64,000 nucleotides of DNA from Adiantum capillus-veneris (GCA_014529385.2 CM043964.1:136964529-137028528); one strand, 5' to 3'. Positions 1 through 12,800 are shown, counted from the first letter of the stretch. Notes: generated by a model not told the origin, from the sequence alone. Program-made: numbers and translations.

Positions 1-5
1 ATCAC

Positions 6-3000
6 ATGTATCCAAGGAGGGAGCAGCAATGGTGCTCAGTATGCTATGGACCGCATAGTACCAGTGAATGCCCTACTTTTAGAGTAAAATTCAATGGGAA
101 TTGCAATGCATGTGGGAGGTATGGTCATCAAGCTAAGGATTGCATAGTATTTAAGCGCGCGATGGCCAATAGACCAACCTTAGCATGGACAGACACACCT
201 CGAGTGCCTGCATTGATGCCGGCCCCACCTCTTGAACAAACAGCACAACACATGGTCCCTAGGGCCCAAAATGTTGTTCAAACAACACCCTTACCACCTC
301 CAGTGCTAGGACCACAACCACCACATCCGAGAATCACTTCTGTGAATCAAGTTGGTTGTGAGTCATCTATTTCTTGTTTGGAAGGATGTGAGGAAGATAT
401 AGATCCTAATATTGCCTATGGGATGGATGTGCTTGAAGAAAGTCCACAATACTACATGAAGGACTATTGGGGACAAGTCAAACATGTATATCAAGTAGCT
501 GCTCTTGCAGCAAGAGGCCAAAATATCAATTACACTGCTAAGAGACCACCTCTTCAATGCTATGAGTGTGGAGGTCCACATCATGTAGCCGAGTGTCCTA
601 TTAGGCTACAAAAGAACGCCACACTAATGCAAACAAATCAAGCGAGCACATCTACAATGCCGATACTCATGTGTAATCGACGTGGCATAGATCATTTTAT
701 TGCCCAATGTCCAAATAATCCAAATGCACCGAAGATCACGCCAATAAACTTGATTGAAGTTACCGAGGAGCCATCACCAAGTGCACCCGTGGTACCAGTA
801 AACGTACTCACACGATCGATGCTCCAAAAACAAAATTATATCCTTGAGGAAAGAGACACGGCATCAATTGCCCAATCTTAGAAAAAGAAGAAAACACGAA
901 GAAAGAGATTACAAAAAGTAGCAAAGTCAGACCCCAGTTCAAAGACCAACATAGGGACTGGTGACGACCCCATGTATATGAATGACGCTGAAGAGGATTC
1001 TGATTCAAGAGAAACCATGGAGACCAAAACAACCACTAAGATAGAAACCAACAAGAAAGATCTTCATGAGCCACAATGGCATGGATCCAAGAAGAAGATA
1101 GGAACTTATCCAAACCCTACAAAGGAGATTGAGCGAGTCAAGCGATTAAGGAGTTTGGTAGAAGATGCCCAAAGGGATCTAGAACCAGCACCTAGGAAGA
1201 TCCAAATTACAGACACCATGTTCCCTACGCAACAACAACCTCACCAAGTCCATAGACCCTTGGGCATACCTAGTGTTATCCAAGAAAAAAGTGACTTAAA
1301 GTCATGGGAAAGTGGGCGTACTCACTTCTTGATGGAAAGAATGTTTACAGAGGGACTACTTGATCCTATCGAAGAAATGGAGATCCCATCTTCCCCACGT
1401 CAAGGGACTCAAGGCCAAAAGGTGCCGTTAAACATTGCCAAATTGATGGATTTCATGTCTTCAGAAGTTAGAACCACCATCATGTCCAAACTATATAAAG
1501 ACCCCGAGCTAGTCTCAGCTCTTCGAGCCTTCCTCAATGGAGAACTGAAGTTTGGGCTACCACAATTTGCACAGATGGATGGAGCTGGGGAGATGCCATT
1601 AGAGGAGGAATACATAGATCCACAACCCAACCTAGATGAGAACCTTGTTATAGAAATACCTGTTAACAAGTTGGGACAATACTTTGAGGGGGATGAATCC
1701 AATGCGACCATACCAATCACTAATAAGGGATTAACTGTGAAGGGAATCCTTGATGGTGGCGCTGGGGTTAGCATTGTGACTAAAAATTGCTGGAAAACTA
1801 TGGGAAGACCTCACCTTGCGACCACAACCATAGTAGTGAAGATGGTCAATGGGTCTATTGTTAAACCTATTGGGATGCTAGAAGATCTCAAGATCAAGGT
1901 CTTTGGACATAAAATAAGGATTACCTTTATTGTTATGGATTTCTCCAAACACACTATGGCATCGGAGATGATCTTAGGACGTCCTTTCATGAGGGAAGCA
2001 AAAATGGTGCATGACTGGTCTAAAAACCATGTCTACTTGCAGTTCCAAGATTCTGTCATTCGAGTGGATCTTGTGACAGGTCGAGCACATCCTCTAGGAA
2101 AAAAATTTATAATTGATCATAAATCTGACACCACAGTTCACTCGGCCCCATTGCAGTATTGCTACACGTGTAAAGCGGACACTGATGTTGGGGAAGATTC
2201 TCCTTATATGGATGTACTACCTGGGATGACTGAGTCGGACAATGTGGATTGGGTCCACCTAGCAGCAACCATAGACGCTTGGGGAAATAGGGGGACAACC
2301 TGGGTAACACCTGAGGGGGATGAAATACCACCACTTGTACCCTTAAACATGCTAGAAGCAATGCATATAGATTCTGACAAGACTCATCCTAAAAGAACGC
2401 AGAAAAAATACAAGTGGGTCCCTAAAGCTTCTTTAGCGACCATAGCTAGTGCTAAAAAACAGCAGACTTGTAAGAAACGTACCATTCGCTCCAAGAAAAG
2501 TAAGAAAATGTTGCGATGGATTCCTAAACAACTATTGGAAGCCCAAGGGTACTATCAAGGAAATGATCACATCTAGGTACCAAAACGTAGATTGTGTTTT
2601 TACCTGTCACCTGACTCATGTACACCCAATCCTGTAGTTCCCAAACGAATCAATAATCGTGGAAGAAAGAAATCACAGAATGTTACACACCCGCTCCCGA
2701 GCTAGTTTGGGTACCGAAGAAAGGACGATTTGTTCCACCTAGCTCAAGAAGGGGGGAGTCCCATGAAGCTTCTAGCTCCTCATGTAATGCATCCATAGAG
2801 GTAAAAGTTTCTTCACAGTCTCCACCTACAATAGTGGACCTCCATGAAGCTACAAAGGACTCCACACCTCCCAGTGTTCAAGAATCACCTGATGAACCAC
2901 TTCAAGTTCGATCCTGGGAAAGTACCTTACCACCCTTGCAACTCGATGAGGCACCTAAGGTAATAGAAAACTACTGGCAAAAGTCCTCACCTGTTACCGA

Positions 3001-3012
3001 CTGGAGCAATTA
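6..3012 (+). pseudogene. gag-protease ORF of RT-less LTR element A
   Basis: One reading frame runs from the window edge to 2576, broken only by a TAG at 879-881; it continues to a TAG at 3010-3012 after another TAG near 2576 and one frameshift near 2700. The first 240 residues hold CCHC zinc-knuckle motifs of gag type (CSVC, CNAC and CYEC starts, plus a degenerate fourth). A retropepsin-like domain lies at about 1640-2060: active-site segment ILDGGAG and C-terminal ILGRPFM. The C-terminal region is basic and repeats a W(V/I)PK motif (KWVPK, RWIPK, VWVPK). Nothing resembling RT, RNase H or integrase lies between the protease and the polypurine tract at 3057, so this element appears to encode gag and protease only. 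The 5' end and 5' LTR are outside the window. The protease is clearly related to that of element D at 58.4 kb. Confidence 0.8.
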
Positions 3013-3056
3013 GTTTCAAAGGGTGACGAGCACATTTCAAACGATATGATCTACCC

Positions 3057-3070
3057 AAGGAAGGAGGGAG
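3057..3070 (+). other. polypurine tract of element A
   Basis: A purine-only stretch directly precedes a TG-starting LTR, as expected for the plus-strand primer of an LTR retrotransposon. Confidence 0.65.
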
Positions 3071-3627
3071 TGTTTGCTCACAGTCATCATTCACTTGCTT
3101 CCCTCCCAACCTTCCTCCCTGACCTCTCAATCTCCCAATTTTAGGGAATGTATATATATAGCCTTATACTCACGAAAAACAAAAATAATAAAGAGCAAGA
3201 GCAATTGGCAAACGAGTATGCACAATAAAAGTCAAAACATTGATCAGACCTACACATTTACATCCGGTACACTGAAACAGAAACCTACGTCATCAAACAC
3301 CTTTGATCCTCATCACTCGAGTGATGGAGGGTAGGTAGAATTAGTACGATAGGAGTGTTTCTGTTTTAGAGTTGAGTGATTAGCAAAGTTCCTTTTTCCC
3401 ATTGATGTGCCTCCTAGAGGTATTCTTGTGTTTCATAGTGTGTACAGGAACGTGTTGCTGTTGTTAGGATTTGGACCTTCATGGGATCTTTCTCTCATTC
3501 ACACCTCAAATCAAGCGCGACCATCGACACAAACAGGCGTTTCTTGTCCATTAGCATTGCCCCTTATCTTTTTTGCATCTATGATTATCTGCTTTGATTG
3601 TGATTGGTAGCATAATATCCAGCACAT
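3071..3627 (+). mobile_element. 3' LTR of element A (right end approximate)
   Basis: It begins TGTTTGCTC immediately after the polypurine tract. It contains a TATA-like run near 3150 (tatatatata) that could be the LTR promoter. No second copy is in the window, so the right end, placed at a CA near 3627, is a guess. Confidence 0.5.
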
Positions 3628-4692
3628 TTGCTTAGTATCAAACATTTAATTCAATGTCATTTTTTGTCATAATCACTTGTCTAGATTTAAAAATCAAGCA
3701 GTCCGACTAAGGTAGTTTGACCAAGTTAGGTGTTACAGATCTTCTCTTAATACCATGGGAAATGCCTTCCTAATAATCAATGGTTACTTAGGTTCTTAAT
3801 TCGATTTAGGCAGCATTGTGTGAAATGTACTACGGCTTTCTAGTGGGCTTGACCCTATTGATCTTTAGCTTAAGTATTATAAAGGGAGTTAACTAGTGTG
3901 ATGAGCCTGGGGAGGTGTAACAGTGTTATATGACCCCCCAAAGTTACAAAATTAAAATGCTGAAAATGAACAAACAAAAAATCAAAGTGCCACAATGTAA
4001 AATCTTAAGCTGGAAGAGAAATCTCAGCTTGATTGGGTACTTCACTCACATGTATCGCCTATGGTACTAGAGCCCTAGAGGTTCCCAGTGTGGGCGCTTT
4101 TCCTTGAAAAGCAAAAAACCCAAGGCATACAAAATAAGCACACACATCAAAATTGAATCACTATGAAAAGACTTTGGGGGGTCAAAGAAAAGGTAATCAG
4201 TCAGGCGATGATTTCATGAGAAATTCCTTTGATCGTAGCTTAACTACAAGGTCTTCTAGGTATATCCTCTAGTCAGCCCTCGAACATGAAATACTTGGCT
4301 CTCGCGATTAAACAACTTAATTGACCAGAGAAAATTAAGAAGCTTACCCATGGTGTTAATAGTCGATCTCTAGTGCCTTTCGATCGTTAAATTAGCGACC
4401 CCAAACTTGTTTAATTTTTTACCTTTACATATGTTTATGCATTTGATTATATTGCAATTTAATGTTTATTACTGACAAGTGGTTTAAAATTCTGTTACCA
4501 ATCAATTTGTCTGCCTAAAACTGCATATGCTTTTTTAACGCTTATGAGAATGCAATTACTGTGCCAATGTTGTTTAATTTTGCAGTGACTAAAGAAGGCT
4601 AAGGACATTCATCTCAAATGCTCTTCCACCTCGACGAACGAGCTTCAACTCAATAGCTTCAGAGGACGGAATCTACATCAGGAAGGGGGGCA
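3628..4692 (+). mobile_element. 3' non-coding internal region of element B
   Basis: No ORF of substance. About 180 bp at 3956-4135 match 47645-47815 inside element N closely (shared block around 'ggtactagagccctagaggt'). This region is therefore the 3' untranslated part of an element related to N. A polypurine tract (4678-4692) ends it. Confidence 0.6.
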
Positions 4693-5028
4693 TGTTAACC
4701 CTCACGGCTCATGGACACCCTATCACCTACGACGGATGTTGTAACCTACGGTGGACATTGTATTATTTATTTGGTAGAGTCAGGTACCGGGCTTGTTGGT
4801 CCAATAGGAAGAGGGTAAGAGTGATCGCCGATGAGAGGCGCACTCTAACTGGGACATTCAAGGGATTAGTTGGCTAAGCATGGGCACCCAAGTGTGAATG
4901 GGGTGATCTCATATAAAAGTCAACTAAACCTAAAATTCACTAATTCTCTCATTTGTGCAATAGAAGAGTGCTCTTGCTCCATCTCCATCTTCTTCTTCTT
5001 CTTCATCTCCTTGTGTGTGTGTGTATGC

Positions 5029-5102
<74 letters not shown>

Positions 5103-5236
5103 ATTGCGACGACGGCACGGCGGTGGCGAAGCGATTGAGCGCGGCGAAGCAGCGGCTCCTTCTTCTTCGCGACGAGGAATCCTCCACGAAGTAAGTGTAG
5201 AGCAGTGAGTGACACACCATCGCCTTCTTTGATCTT
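4693..5236 (+). mobile_element. 3' LTR of element B (right end approximate)
   Basis: Starts TGTTAACC directly after the purine tract aggaaggggggca. It contains a TATA-like motif (catataaaag, about 4909) followed 110 bp downstream by a long GA repeat, placing the repeat in the likely 5' part of the transcript. The right end is set where sequence changes toward the truncated copia copy; no partner LTR is visible. Confidence 0.55.
5031..5101 (+). repeat. (GA)n microsatellite, about 71 bp
   Basis: Uninterrupted GA dinucleotides inside the probable LTR of element B. ORFs that read through it (poly Arg-Glu or Leu-Ser) are artefacts. Confidence 0.97.
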
Positions 5237-5332
5237 ACTAGTTTAGGCTTGTTGTGTGCTTGGAGCCATTTGTGGCTCGCACACGGTGTATCGGCAAGTT
5301 CCTTGCATTGACACGTGCGACATACGCGCACA

Positions 5333-6865
5333 CAAAACGTGCATGCCAAAGTTTTGCATATGAAATAGCCCTTGAATCTGCAACAGCATTTGCAAAATTT
5401 TGTCCACACGTGTCATACAGAGTGAGCTTATACAGCCCACGGCACAAAAGGCCAGATGCAACAATTTCATCACCAAAACTGAGATCATGAACTGTACATC
5501 TGTCATCCACAAATTTGACTACAAGTCTAAGTCTAGCAAGTGCAAATACAGACAAGAGATTCTTCTTGATCCCAGGTACATAAAGTGCATCAACAAGTGT
5601 GAAGGAACTGCCATTTGCAGCAGTAAGCACAATCTTTTCAACTCCCTGAACTGGATAAGAGGCATTGTTGGCACAAGTAACAGAATTCCCATGAGGGACA
5701 GACTCGAGAGAGGTGAACAATTCACGATGTGAGGTAATGTGATTTGTAGCACCACTATCAAAATACCACACATGTGAATCCACAGGAACTGACAAACATG
5801 CATCATGGACAGCAGGATTGTAAGTGCACTCGGCGCTAAAAGCCCATTATGCATCGACATCAGCATCATAGTCTCCTTTCACAGAAGACTCAACAATGGA
5901 TGCATTTGTAGTGGAACCAGCATTTGCAATGGAACCACCCTCTTTCTTCTTAGCCTCTTTGGCCTTCAACTTAGGACACTGCTTGATCAAGTGATCATTA
6001 ACTTTACAAAATGGCAACGCATATTCTTTTTGCCCTTATCACCAGAATTGCCAGACGAAGTGCTGCCAGTAGAAGCATTAGGAACAGAATTTTTGCCACT
6101 CGCAGCAGAACCATAAGAAGTGGCTGCATTGCTGTTACCACCCTTTCTTTGAGAAGCAATAAAAGCCTATTCAACTGCACGCTGTCTAGTCCTATTTTTT
6201 TTGGAAAGTGACTCTTGCAACAGCAATGTGCATAATGCATCAAACTTGACAACTTCTAGATTTCCTTGGGTCATAAGTCTCCAAGTACTAGCAAAAGTTT
6301 GGTAAGAATCTGGTAAGGCATCAAGAACAGTCTGCACAAGGGAACTATCTGAAATGACTTCACCTGCAGAAATAAGCTGCTCATTGATATCCTTGACACT
6401 AGCAAGGAAAGTGTCCATATCATCTTCCTCATGCATAATCTTCGACTCCAACTCTTTACGTAGCAAAGCAATTTTAGCCTCATTGCGGCTTGCATAAAGA
6501 CCAGCCAAAATATCCCAAGCCTGTTTTGCAGATTTTGCTGAACGGATGTGAGGAACAATGGTGCACTTCATAGACAATGCAATCAATGCATGAGCCTGCG
6601 CATCCTTTACATCCCAACGAGCTTGTTCTGTTGTAGGCAAAACAACTATAATAGCAGAAATCCTTGCAGTAAGACCTTCAACATCCTCAACATCGCCTGC
6701 ATCCTCAGAACCAGGACATACATCAATGCCCTGCACAATATTCCAGACGCCCTTTGATGCAAGAACGTGTTGCATCATATAAGCCCACATAGGGTAATTG
6801 TCCCCATCCAACCTGTCCTCAGCAACAAACATCTTGAACACATCTGTGTTGTTGTTGTCAGCCAT
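5333..6865 (-). pseudogene. copia gag-protease (broken), copy C1
   Basis: The start at 6865 (MADNNNTDVF) matches the start of copy C2. Residues 1-230 are a UBN2-type copia gag. A Gln codon present in C2 is TAG here (CAG to TAG, ORF end at 6167). A 1-bp deletion near 6012, in the zinc-knuckle region, shifts the frame again. The protease motif WYFDSGATNHITSH lies near 5740-5780, and the GAG-pre-integrase region runs to the truncation. It is non-functional. Compared with C2 it keeps about 20 bp near 5665-5690 that C2 lost. Confidence 0.85.
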
Positions 6866-7210
6866 GGTAAATGCTGCACCTGATGTGAAAACTGCCCGAA
6901 AATAGGATAAACGGAGCGGGAACAACACGTGCTATATAGCACAAACCGTAGAAGACTATAAGGCACCTGTTATGCAGAAAATGGAACTAACAGAAACTCT
7001 GCACAAAATGACAAAATAGCCTCTGCAGCACTGCCTATAGTGGAAACAAAGACTGAAATGAGCCCGAATAAAAAATCTAAGCAGACTGAGCTCTACGAGC
7101 ATTCCCGAAATATTTGTCGACCCGCAAACGCTCGCCAAAGCTCGCTGAAATCGGAGAAAATGAGCATGCGTGTATTGGAGCTGCTGGCGACTGAGCCCGG
7201 GAGGACGCAA

Positions 7211-7225
7211 CCTGCTCTGATACCA
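7211..7225 (-). other. primer-binding site (initiator tRNA-Met), C1
   Basis: On the minus strand it reads TGGTATCAGAGCAGG, the classic plant copia site complementary to initiator tRNA-Met. It sits 2 nt from the LTR. Confidence 0.9.
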
Positions 7226-7227
7226 AT

Positions 7228-7454
7228 TGTTGGAATTAGGGTTGCAGAGAAACGCATACAGCTTGGAGAAGACGAAGGAAGCTCAAGGCACACAATAGAG
7301 AGTGTGTTACTTAGTATGCAATGGAAAGATAGATAGCCCTAGAGTGATGGGCGTAGATACAATGCTCGGGGGAGAAAACTAAAGAGCTAGGAAAAAAATG
7401 CCCGGGCGGTCCTAGTGTGTTCACACACATCACTACCACATGTATATGGTAACA
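7228..7454 (-). mobile_element. 5' LTR of copia C1 (227 bp)
   Basis: TG...CA ends. It aligns along its length with 14087-14312 (C2) and 63287-63507 (C3), which defines both boundaries. Confidence 0.88.
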
Positions 7455-7675
7455 GTGAGGACCTGTGTCTGTGTGTGTGTGGCTGAGCGAGTACTTGTGT
7501 GTGTGCGTGTGTGTGTGTTTTCAGCGACTGCATGGATGGCTCTCTCTCTCTCTCCACTCAAGGCGACGACATGCAAGTAAATTGGCCGACTACATGCCAC
7601 AGCTGGGGCTGCAAGGACCTGTTTGTGTCTGTGTGTTCGACGACTGCATGCCACAGCTGGGGCTGCGAGGACCTT

Positions 7676-7713
<38 letters not shown>

Positions 7714-7790
7714 CAACGACTGCATGGATGGCTCTCTCTCTCTCCACTCAAGGTGACGACCAGCAAGTAATTTACGTTGATTGAGCGAAA
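7455..7790. repeat. GT/CT-rich minisatellite
   Basis: Three imperfect repeats combine a (GT)n tract, a conserved core ('gactgcatggatggctctct' or 'actgcatgccacagctgggg') and a (CT)n tract; the longest GT run is about 7680-7711. ORFs here are low-complexity artefacts. Confidence 0.8.
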
Positions 7791-8090
7791 AGACCACCTG
7801 GGCGTCCTTGGAAGAGATCAGTGGTCCCATTCACAACTTTTCGAACTCAAAATAATGTACTGCATGGATGGACGACTTTGTATTGGCTAACTGCGTCAAC
7901 ACGACTGCATGGCACCACGCTAGCCAGCTCCTTGCACAAGTGGAGGAGCTCCTGGTTTTCAATGAGATGCACTGCAATAGAGGTGAAACTCGAGAGGGTA
8001 TGCAGAGGGTGGCCACGACCAGAGAGTGAGAGAGAGCGAGTACCTGCACACTTGCAACCAGTAGAGAGAGCGAGTGCGAACTTGCATCAT

Positions 8091-8093
<3 letters not shown>
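7791..8093. other. no gene recognised
   Basis: About 300 bp between the minisatellite and a long CT tract. It shares the 'actgcatgg' motif with the preceding repeat and shows no conserved ORF. Confidence 0.6.

Positions 8094-8180
<87 letters not shown>
8094..8180. repeat. (CT)n microsatellite, about 87 bp
   Basis: Uninterrupted CT dinucleotides. Confidence 0.97.
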
Positions 8181-8184
<4 letters not shown>

Positions 8185-8422
8185 AACAGGCTGGGTGGGG
8201 GGGAGGCAAGAGGCCGCGACAACAGGAGGGGCCATGGCCACAGCCATAGGAGGAGGGACATTCCGCAGCCAGAGAGAGAAGAAGAGAATTTTAACGTCGT
8301 AGGAAACTATCCCAAGAGACCTCAAAGATCTATCCGCTGAGAGTTGAAGAAGAAGAAGAAGAAGAAAAAGAAGAAGAGAGAAGAAGAGAGAGAGAGCATT
8401 GGTTCTCAGCCACCGCATTGTT

Positions 8423-8426
<4 letters not shown>

Positions 8427-8465
<39 letters not shown>
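8427..8465. repeat. (GT)n microsatellite
   Basis: About 39 bp of TG dinucleotides. Confidence 0.95.
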
Positions 8466-8468
<3 letters not shown>

Positions 8469-8631
8469 AGAGAGAAAGAGAGAGGAGAGAGAATATGCAC
8501 CAACACGTCCTCATTGTAGGTTTAAAAGGTAGCAACTCCGCGCCCTGTGTCACAGCCACGATATTCAACCAGGTAATCTATATTTCATCTTTAGTTTATT
8601 TATTGATTTAGTGAAATGTTGCTTTTTTATT

Positions 8632-8636
<5 letters not shown>

Positions 8637-8711
<75 letters not shown>

Positions 8712-8742
8712 TGTCATATTAATGATCGTGTATGAGAGAGAG

Positions 8743-8789
<47 letters not shown>

Positions 8790-8790
8790 A
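8637..8790. repeat. (GA)n and (TA)n microsatellites
   Basis: GA run 8637-8705, a short unique spacer, then a TA run leading into a second GA run ending near 8790. Confidence 0.95.
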
Positions 8791-8880
8791 AATTGAAAAT
8801 AGAGACGAAAATATTAAGAAAGAGAGAAAGAAATGAAATGATATATTAAAATCTTAAAGAGGGTGGTGTTGCCTAGGCGA

Positions 8881-8968
8881 CCAAACCATTTCAAACTGGT
8901 GAATCATAAACCATGTATGGTGTTGTGTGGGGTATGTGTGATCATTGATACAATGTGTGCCCAGTGCC

Positions 8969-9043
<75 letters not shown>

Positions 9044-9686
9044 AATGATATATTAGTGAGTTACAATTAACCTGGTAAATCTAATACCGTGTCTGCATAG
9101 AACGTACAAAAAGAGACCCTAAAATGAATCTAGGGTTGCTACTAGCACGAAAACAAAGAGAATGCAAACCGTTACACTATGGTGAGAGAGAGAGAGAGAA
9201 ATGAAATGATATGTTAATGTATTAGGAACTGCTAAATCTGATACCATGTGTGCGTATAACAAAAAGAAACCCTAAAATGAATCTAGGGTTGCTACTAATA
9301 GGAATTATGTTGGGGGGGGGGGGGGGGGGGGGGGGGTGTCATCATTGATACATAAAACCAAAGAGAATGCAAACCGTTACACATACTATGGTGAATCTGT
9401 GAGAGATAGAGAAATGAAATGATAAATTGACGTGTTATGAACTGCTAAATATGATACCATGTCTGCGTATAACAAAAAGAGACCCCAAAATGAATCTAGG
9501 GTAAATTTGATACCATGTCTCCGTATAACAAAAAGAGAGCTTAAAACAAATCTAGGGTTGCTACTAATAGGAATAATGTGGGTGTGTGTTATCCAAACCA
9601 TTTGAAACTAGTGAATCATAAACCATGTATGATATTGTGTGGGGTATGTGTGATCATTGATACAATGTGGGCCCAGTGCCATATGA
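8881..9686 (+). repeat. segmental and tandem duplications with GA and G tracts
   Basis: About 90 bp at 8881-8972 recur at 9596-9686 (shared text around 'aatcataaaccatgtatg' and 'cccagtgccatatga'). Between them lie three to four diverged copies of a unit containing 'cctaaaatgaatctagggtt' (about 9117, 9272, 9484, 9540). Also present are (GA)n at 8973-9040 and 25 consecutive G at 9312-9336. No gene. Confidence 0.85.
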
Positions 9687-9890
9687 ACCTTAGATTTGAT
9701 CGTGTACTAGGAAGTCAGGGCATACTTGGAGAAACCTCCAGTAGGGTATCCACTAAAGAAAGCGTGAATCAAAGCAATTCCTTGCACACTATCCTTGAAG
9801 AAGTCTCAGAGACTTTGTCAGATTCAACAGCTGAAATGTTGCCATATTCGACTCACTCAGAAACTAGAACGAAAAAGCATGTAAGTCTGG
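9684..9890 (+). pseudogene. fragment of element-D-type gag N-terminus
   Basis: The reading frame beginning MNLRFDRVLGSQGILGETSS at about 9685 matches the start of gag in element D (55528 onward) for roughly 35 codons at the DNA and protein levels, then diverges. It abuts the truncated 3' side of copia C2, so it is a fragment left by rearrangement. Confidence 0.75.
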
Positions 9891-12800
9891 CGGCAATGAT
9901 CCCCCCTTGGGATAAAACAAGCCAAGATGTAAAGTGCCACTAAGGTAGCGAAAAATCCTCCTGACAGCCTGCCAATGCTTAGACCCTGGGCTATACATAA
10001 ATCTGCTGACCTGTGAGACTGCAAACTGAATATCTGGCCTCGTGTTGCATACATAAATGAGGCAGCCAATAGCAGTTTGGTAAAGAGTGATAGACCCTGG
10101 GCTATACATAAATCTGCTAACCTGTGAGACTGCAAACTGAATATCTGGCCTCGTGTTGCATACATAAATGAGGCAGCCAATAGCAGTTTGGTAAAGAGTG
10201 ATATCAGGAGGATCGCCAACATCATGTAGACTCAACTTCAAACCTGTTTCCATGGGAGTGTCAATAGGTTTGCAATCCTCAAGTCCAAACTTACATAGCA
10301 ATGTCTCTACATAACTTTTTTGACACAAGGCAATACCACCATCACACTGCTTAAACTGTATACCCAAGTAATGATGCAACAGCCCCAAATCTTTCATCTT
10401 GAAAGTAGCATTCAAATCAGCCTTAAAATCAGCAATATGTTACTCATTTGGTCTAGTAATCAGCAAATCATCAACATAAAGAACCACAATGAGAAGTACA
10501 TCACCCTCACGCTTTACATACAATGCGCTTTCTGTTGGATTGTTACGAAAGCCTCGTTTCACCAAATGAGTGTCAGCTTTCTCATACCAAGCACGAGGAG
10601 ATTGCTTCAACCCATACAAAGCCTTCTTACATCTGCACACTTTGTCCTCTTGTCCTTTTATGACAAAACCGCGAGGCTGCGTTACATAAACTTCCTCAAA
10701 TATGTCACCATTCAAGAAAGCAGTAACAATGTCTGATTGATGTACATCCCAACCAAAATGAGCTGCCAATGCACATAGAAAATGCACATTAGTCATACGA
10801 CAAGTGGGAGCAAAAGTCTCTTCATAATCTATGCCTTTTTGTTGTGCATAACCTTTTGCAACAAGTCGAGCCTTATGGCGATCGATCTCACCATTCGGCT
10901 TGCGTTTCAACTTGTAAACCCACTTCGTACCAATGGCCTTTTTACCAGGAGGAAAATCACATAAAGTCCAAGTGTCATTTTCTATAAGTGCATCATATTT
11001 TGATTGCATGGCAGCCATCCAATTTTTTGAATTATGTGCTTCATCAAAAGACAGAGGCTCGTCAACATCATGCAAGCTGGATACAGCCAAAGCATAACAA
11101 TCTGATGCATAAGATGCATGGTGAGAGCTTGAACGAGTACGACTAGACAAAGGTGCATCCAATTTACTGTCACGCAAAGTGTGCACCAACCATTTTGGCA
11201 TACCTCTAGCCTGCTCATTTTCAGCCCTTTCCTCATCAAGTACATCATGTACATCAGCATCAGTAATAGGGTGATCTAAAACATTTTCAGAAACCCCCAT
11301 AGGCTGTACATTTGCCTCATTGGAACTTACATTCGTATTTCCACCACTGAAAAGAGGCAACAAAGTGTCATAAATGTCCTGTGAGCTTACATTACTATCT
11401 CTAGTACATGACAACAAGGGCTGAACAGAATCTTCCACAAACACTACATCCTGAGAAACCAGAATACGTTTTGTTTGTGGATGATACAACCTATAACCTT
11501 TGCTTTCAGCACTATAACCAACAAAAATACATTTGACAGCCTTATCATCCAATTTTCTGCGCTGCACTTGTGGCACCAAAGCATATGCCAAACAACCAAA
11601 AACACGCATGTGCTCAATAGAAGTCTTTCTATCATGCCATGCTTCATATGGAGTAATAGACTGCAAAGCTTTCGTAGGACGCCTGTTAAGAACATAAGTG
11701 GCACACATGATGGCCTCAAGCCAAAAAGAATGCGGCAAAGCTTGACTTTTGACCATACATCGTGCCATTTCCGTGAGTGACCTGTTTTTCCTCTCAGCAA
11801 CACCATTTTGCTGAGGTGTATAAGGCACTGTACATTGGTGTTTTATCCCACGACTAGCTAGAAATGCATTAAATTCATGAGACATATACTCCCCCCCTCG
11901 ATCGGAACGGAGGGTGTCCATAGTACATTTTGAGACATTTTCAGCCATAGCCAAAAATTGTTTGAAGCACATAAAAACTTTGGACTTCGCTTTAAGCGGA
12001 AATACCCATGCATGCCTAGAGTAATCATCAATGAAAGTCACAAAGGAAAGGTAATTGCCCAAGGACGGAGTTTGCATGGGCCCACAAACGTCACTATGCA
12101 CAAGCTGCAACCTGCACGTGACCTGAACTGAACCATCCTTTGGACTCTTAGAACGTTGCATCTTACCCAAAATACAGCCTTCACAAACATGTTTGACAGT
12201 TGCTTCAAGAGGCGGCAAAGAAGCAACCATATCAGATTTCTGCAAATGCAGCAAACTGGAAAAATTTAGATGACCAAAACGTGCATGCCAAAGTTTTGCA
12301 TCTGAAATAGCCCTTGAATTTTCAACAGCATTTGCAAAATTTTGTCCACACTTGTCATACAAAGTGAGCTTATACAACCCATCAGACAAAAGGCCAGATG
12401 CAACAATTTCATCACCAAAACTGAGATCATGAACTGTACATCTGTCATCCACAAATTTGACTACAAGTCCAAGTCTAGCAAGTGCGGATACAGAGAAGAG
12501 ATTCTTCTTGGTCCCAGGTACATAAAGTGCATCAACAAGTGTGAAGGAACTGCCATTTGCAGCAGTGAGCACAATCTTTCCAACACCTTGAACCGGATAA
12601 GAGGCAATTCCCACAAGGGACAGACTCGAGAGAGGTAAACAATTCACGATGTGAGGTAATGTGCTTTGTAGCACCACTATCGAAATACCACACATGTGAA
12701 TCTGCAAGGACTGACAAGCATGCATCATGGACAATAGGATTGTATGTGCACTCTGCGCTAAAAGCCCATTCTGCATCAACATCAGCAACACAGTTTCCCT

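Larger units (their letters stand above)
5333..7454 (-). mobile_element. truncated Ty1/copia element C1
   Basis: Minus-strand copia copy: LTR (7454-7228), primer-binding site, leader, gag, protease and the start of the integrase region. Homology to copy C2 stops abruptly at about 5333, just after the 'AKLWHARF' segment of the GAG-pre-integrase domain. Integrase core, RT, RNase H and 3' LTR are absent. 5237-5332 does not match C2 and I cannot assign it. Confidence 0.85.

Noticed and set aside
7831-8568. 245-codon minus-strand ORF and overlapping ORFs at 7465-8611
   Set aside because: They consist largely of translated GA/CT and GT microsatellites.
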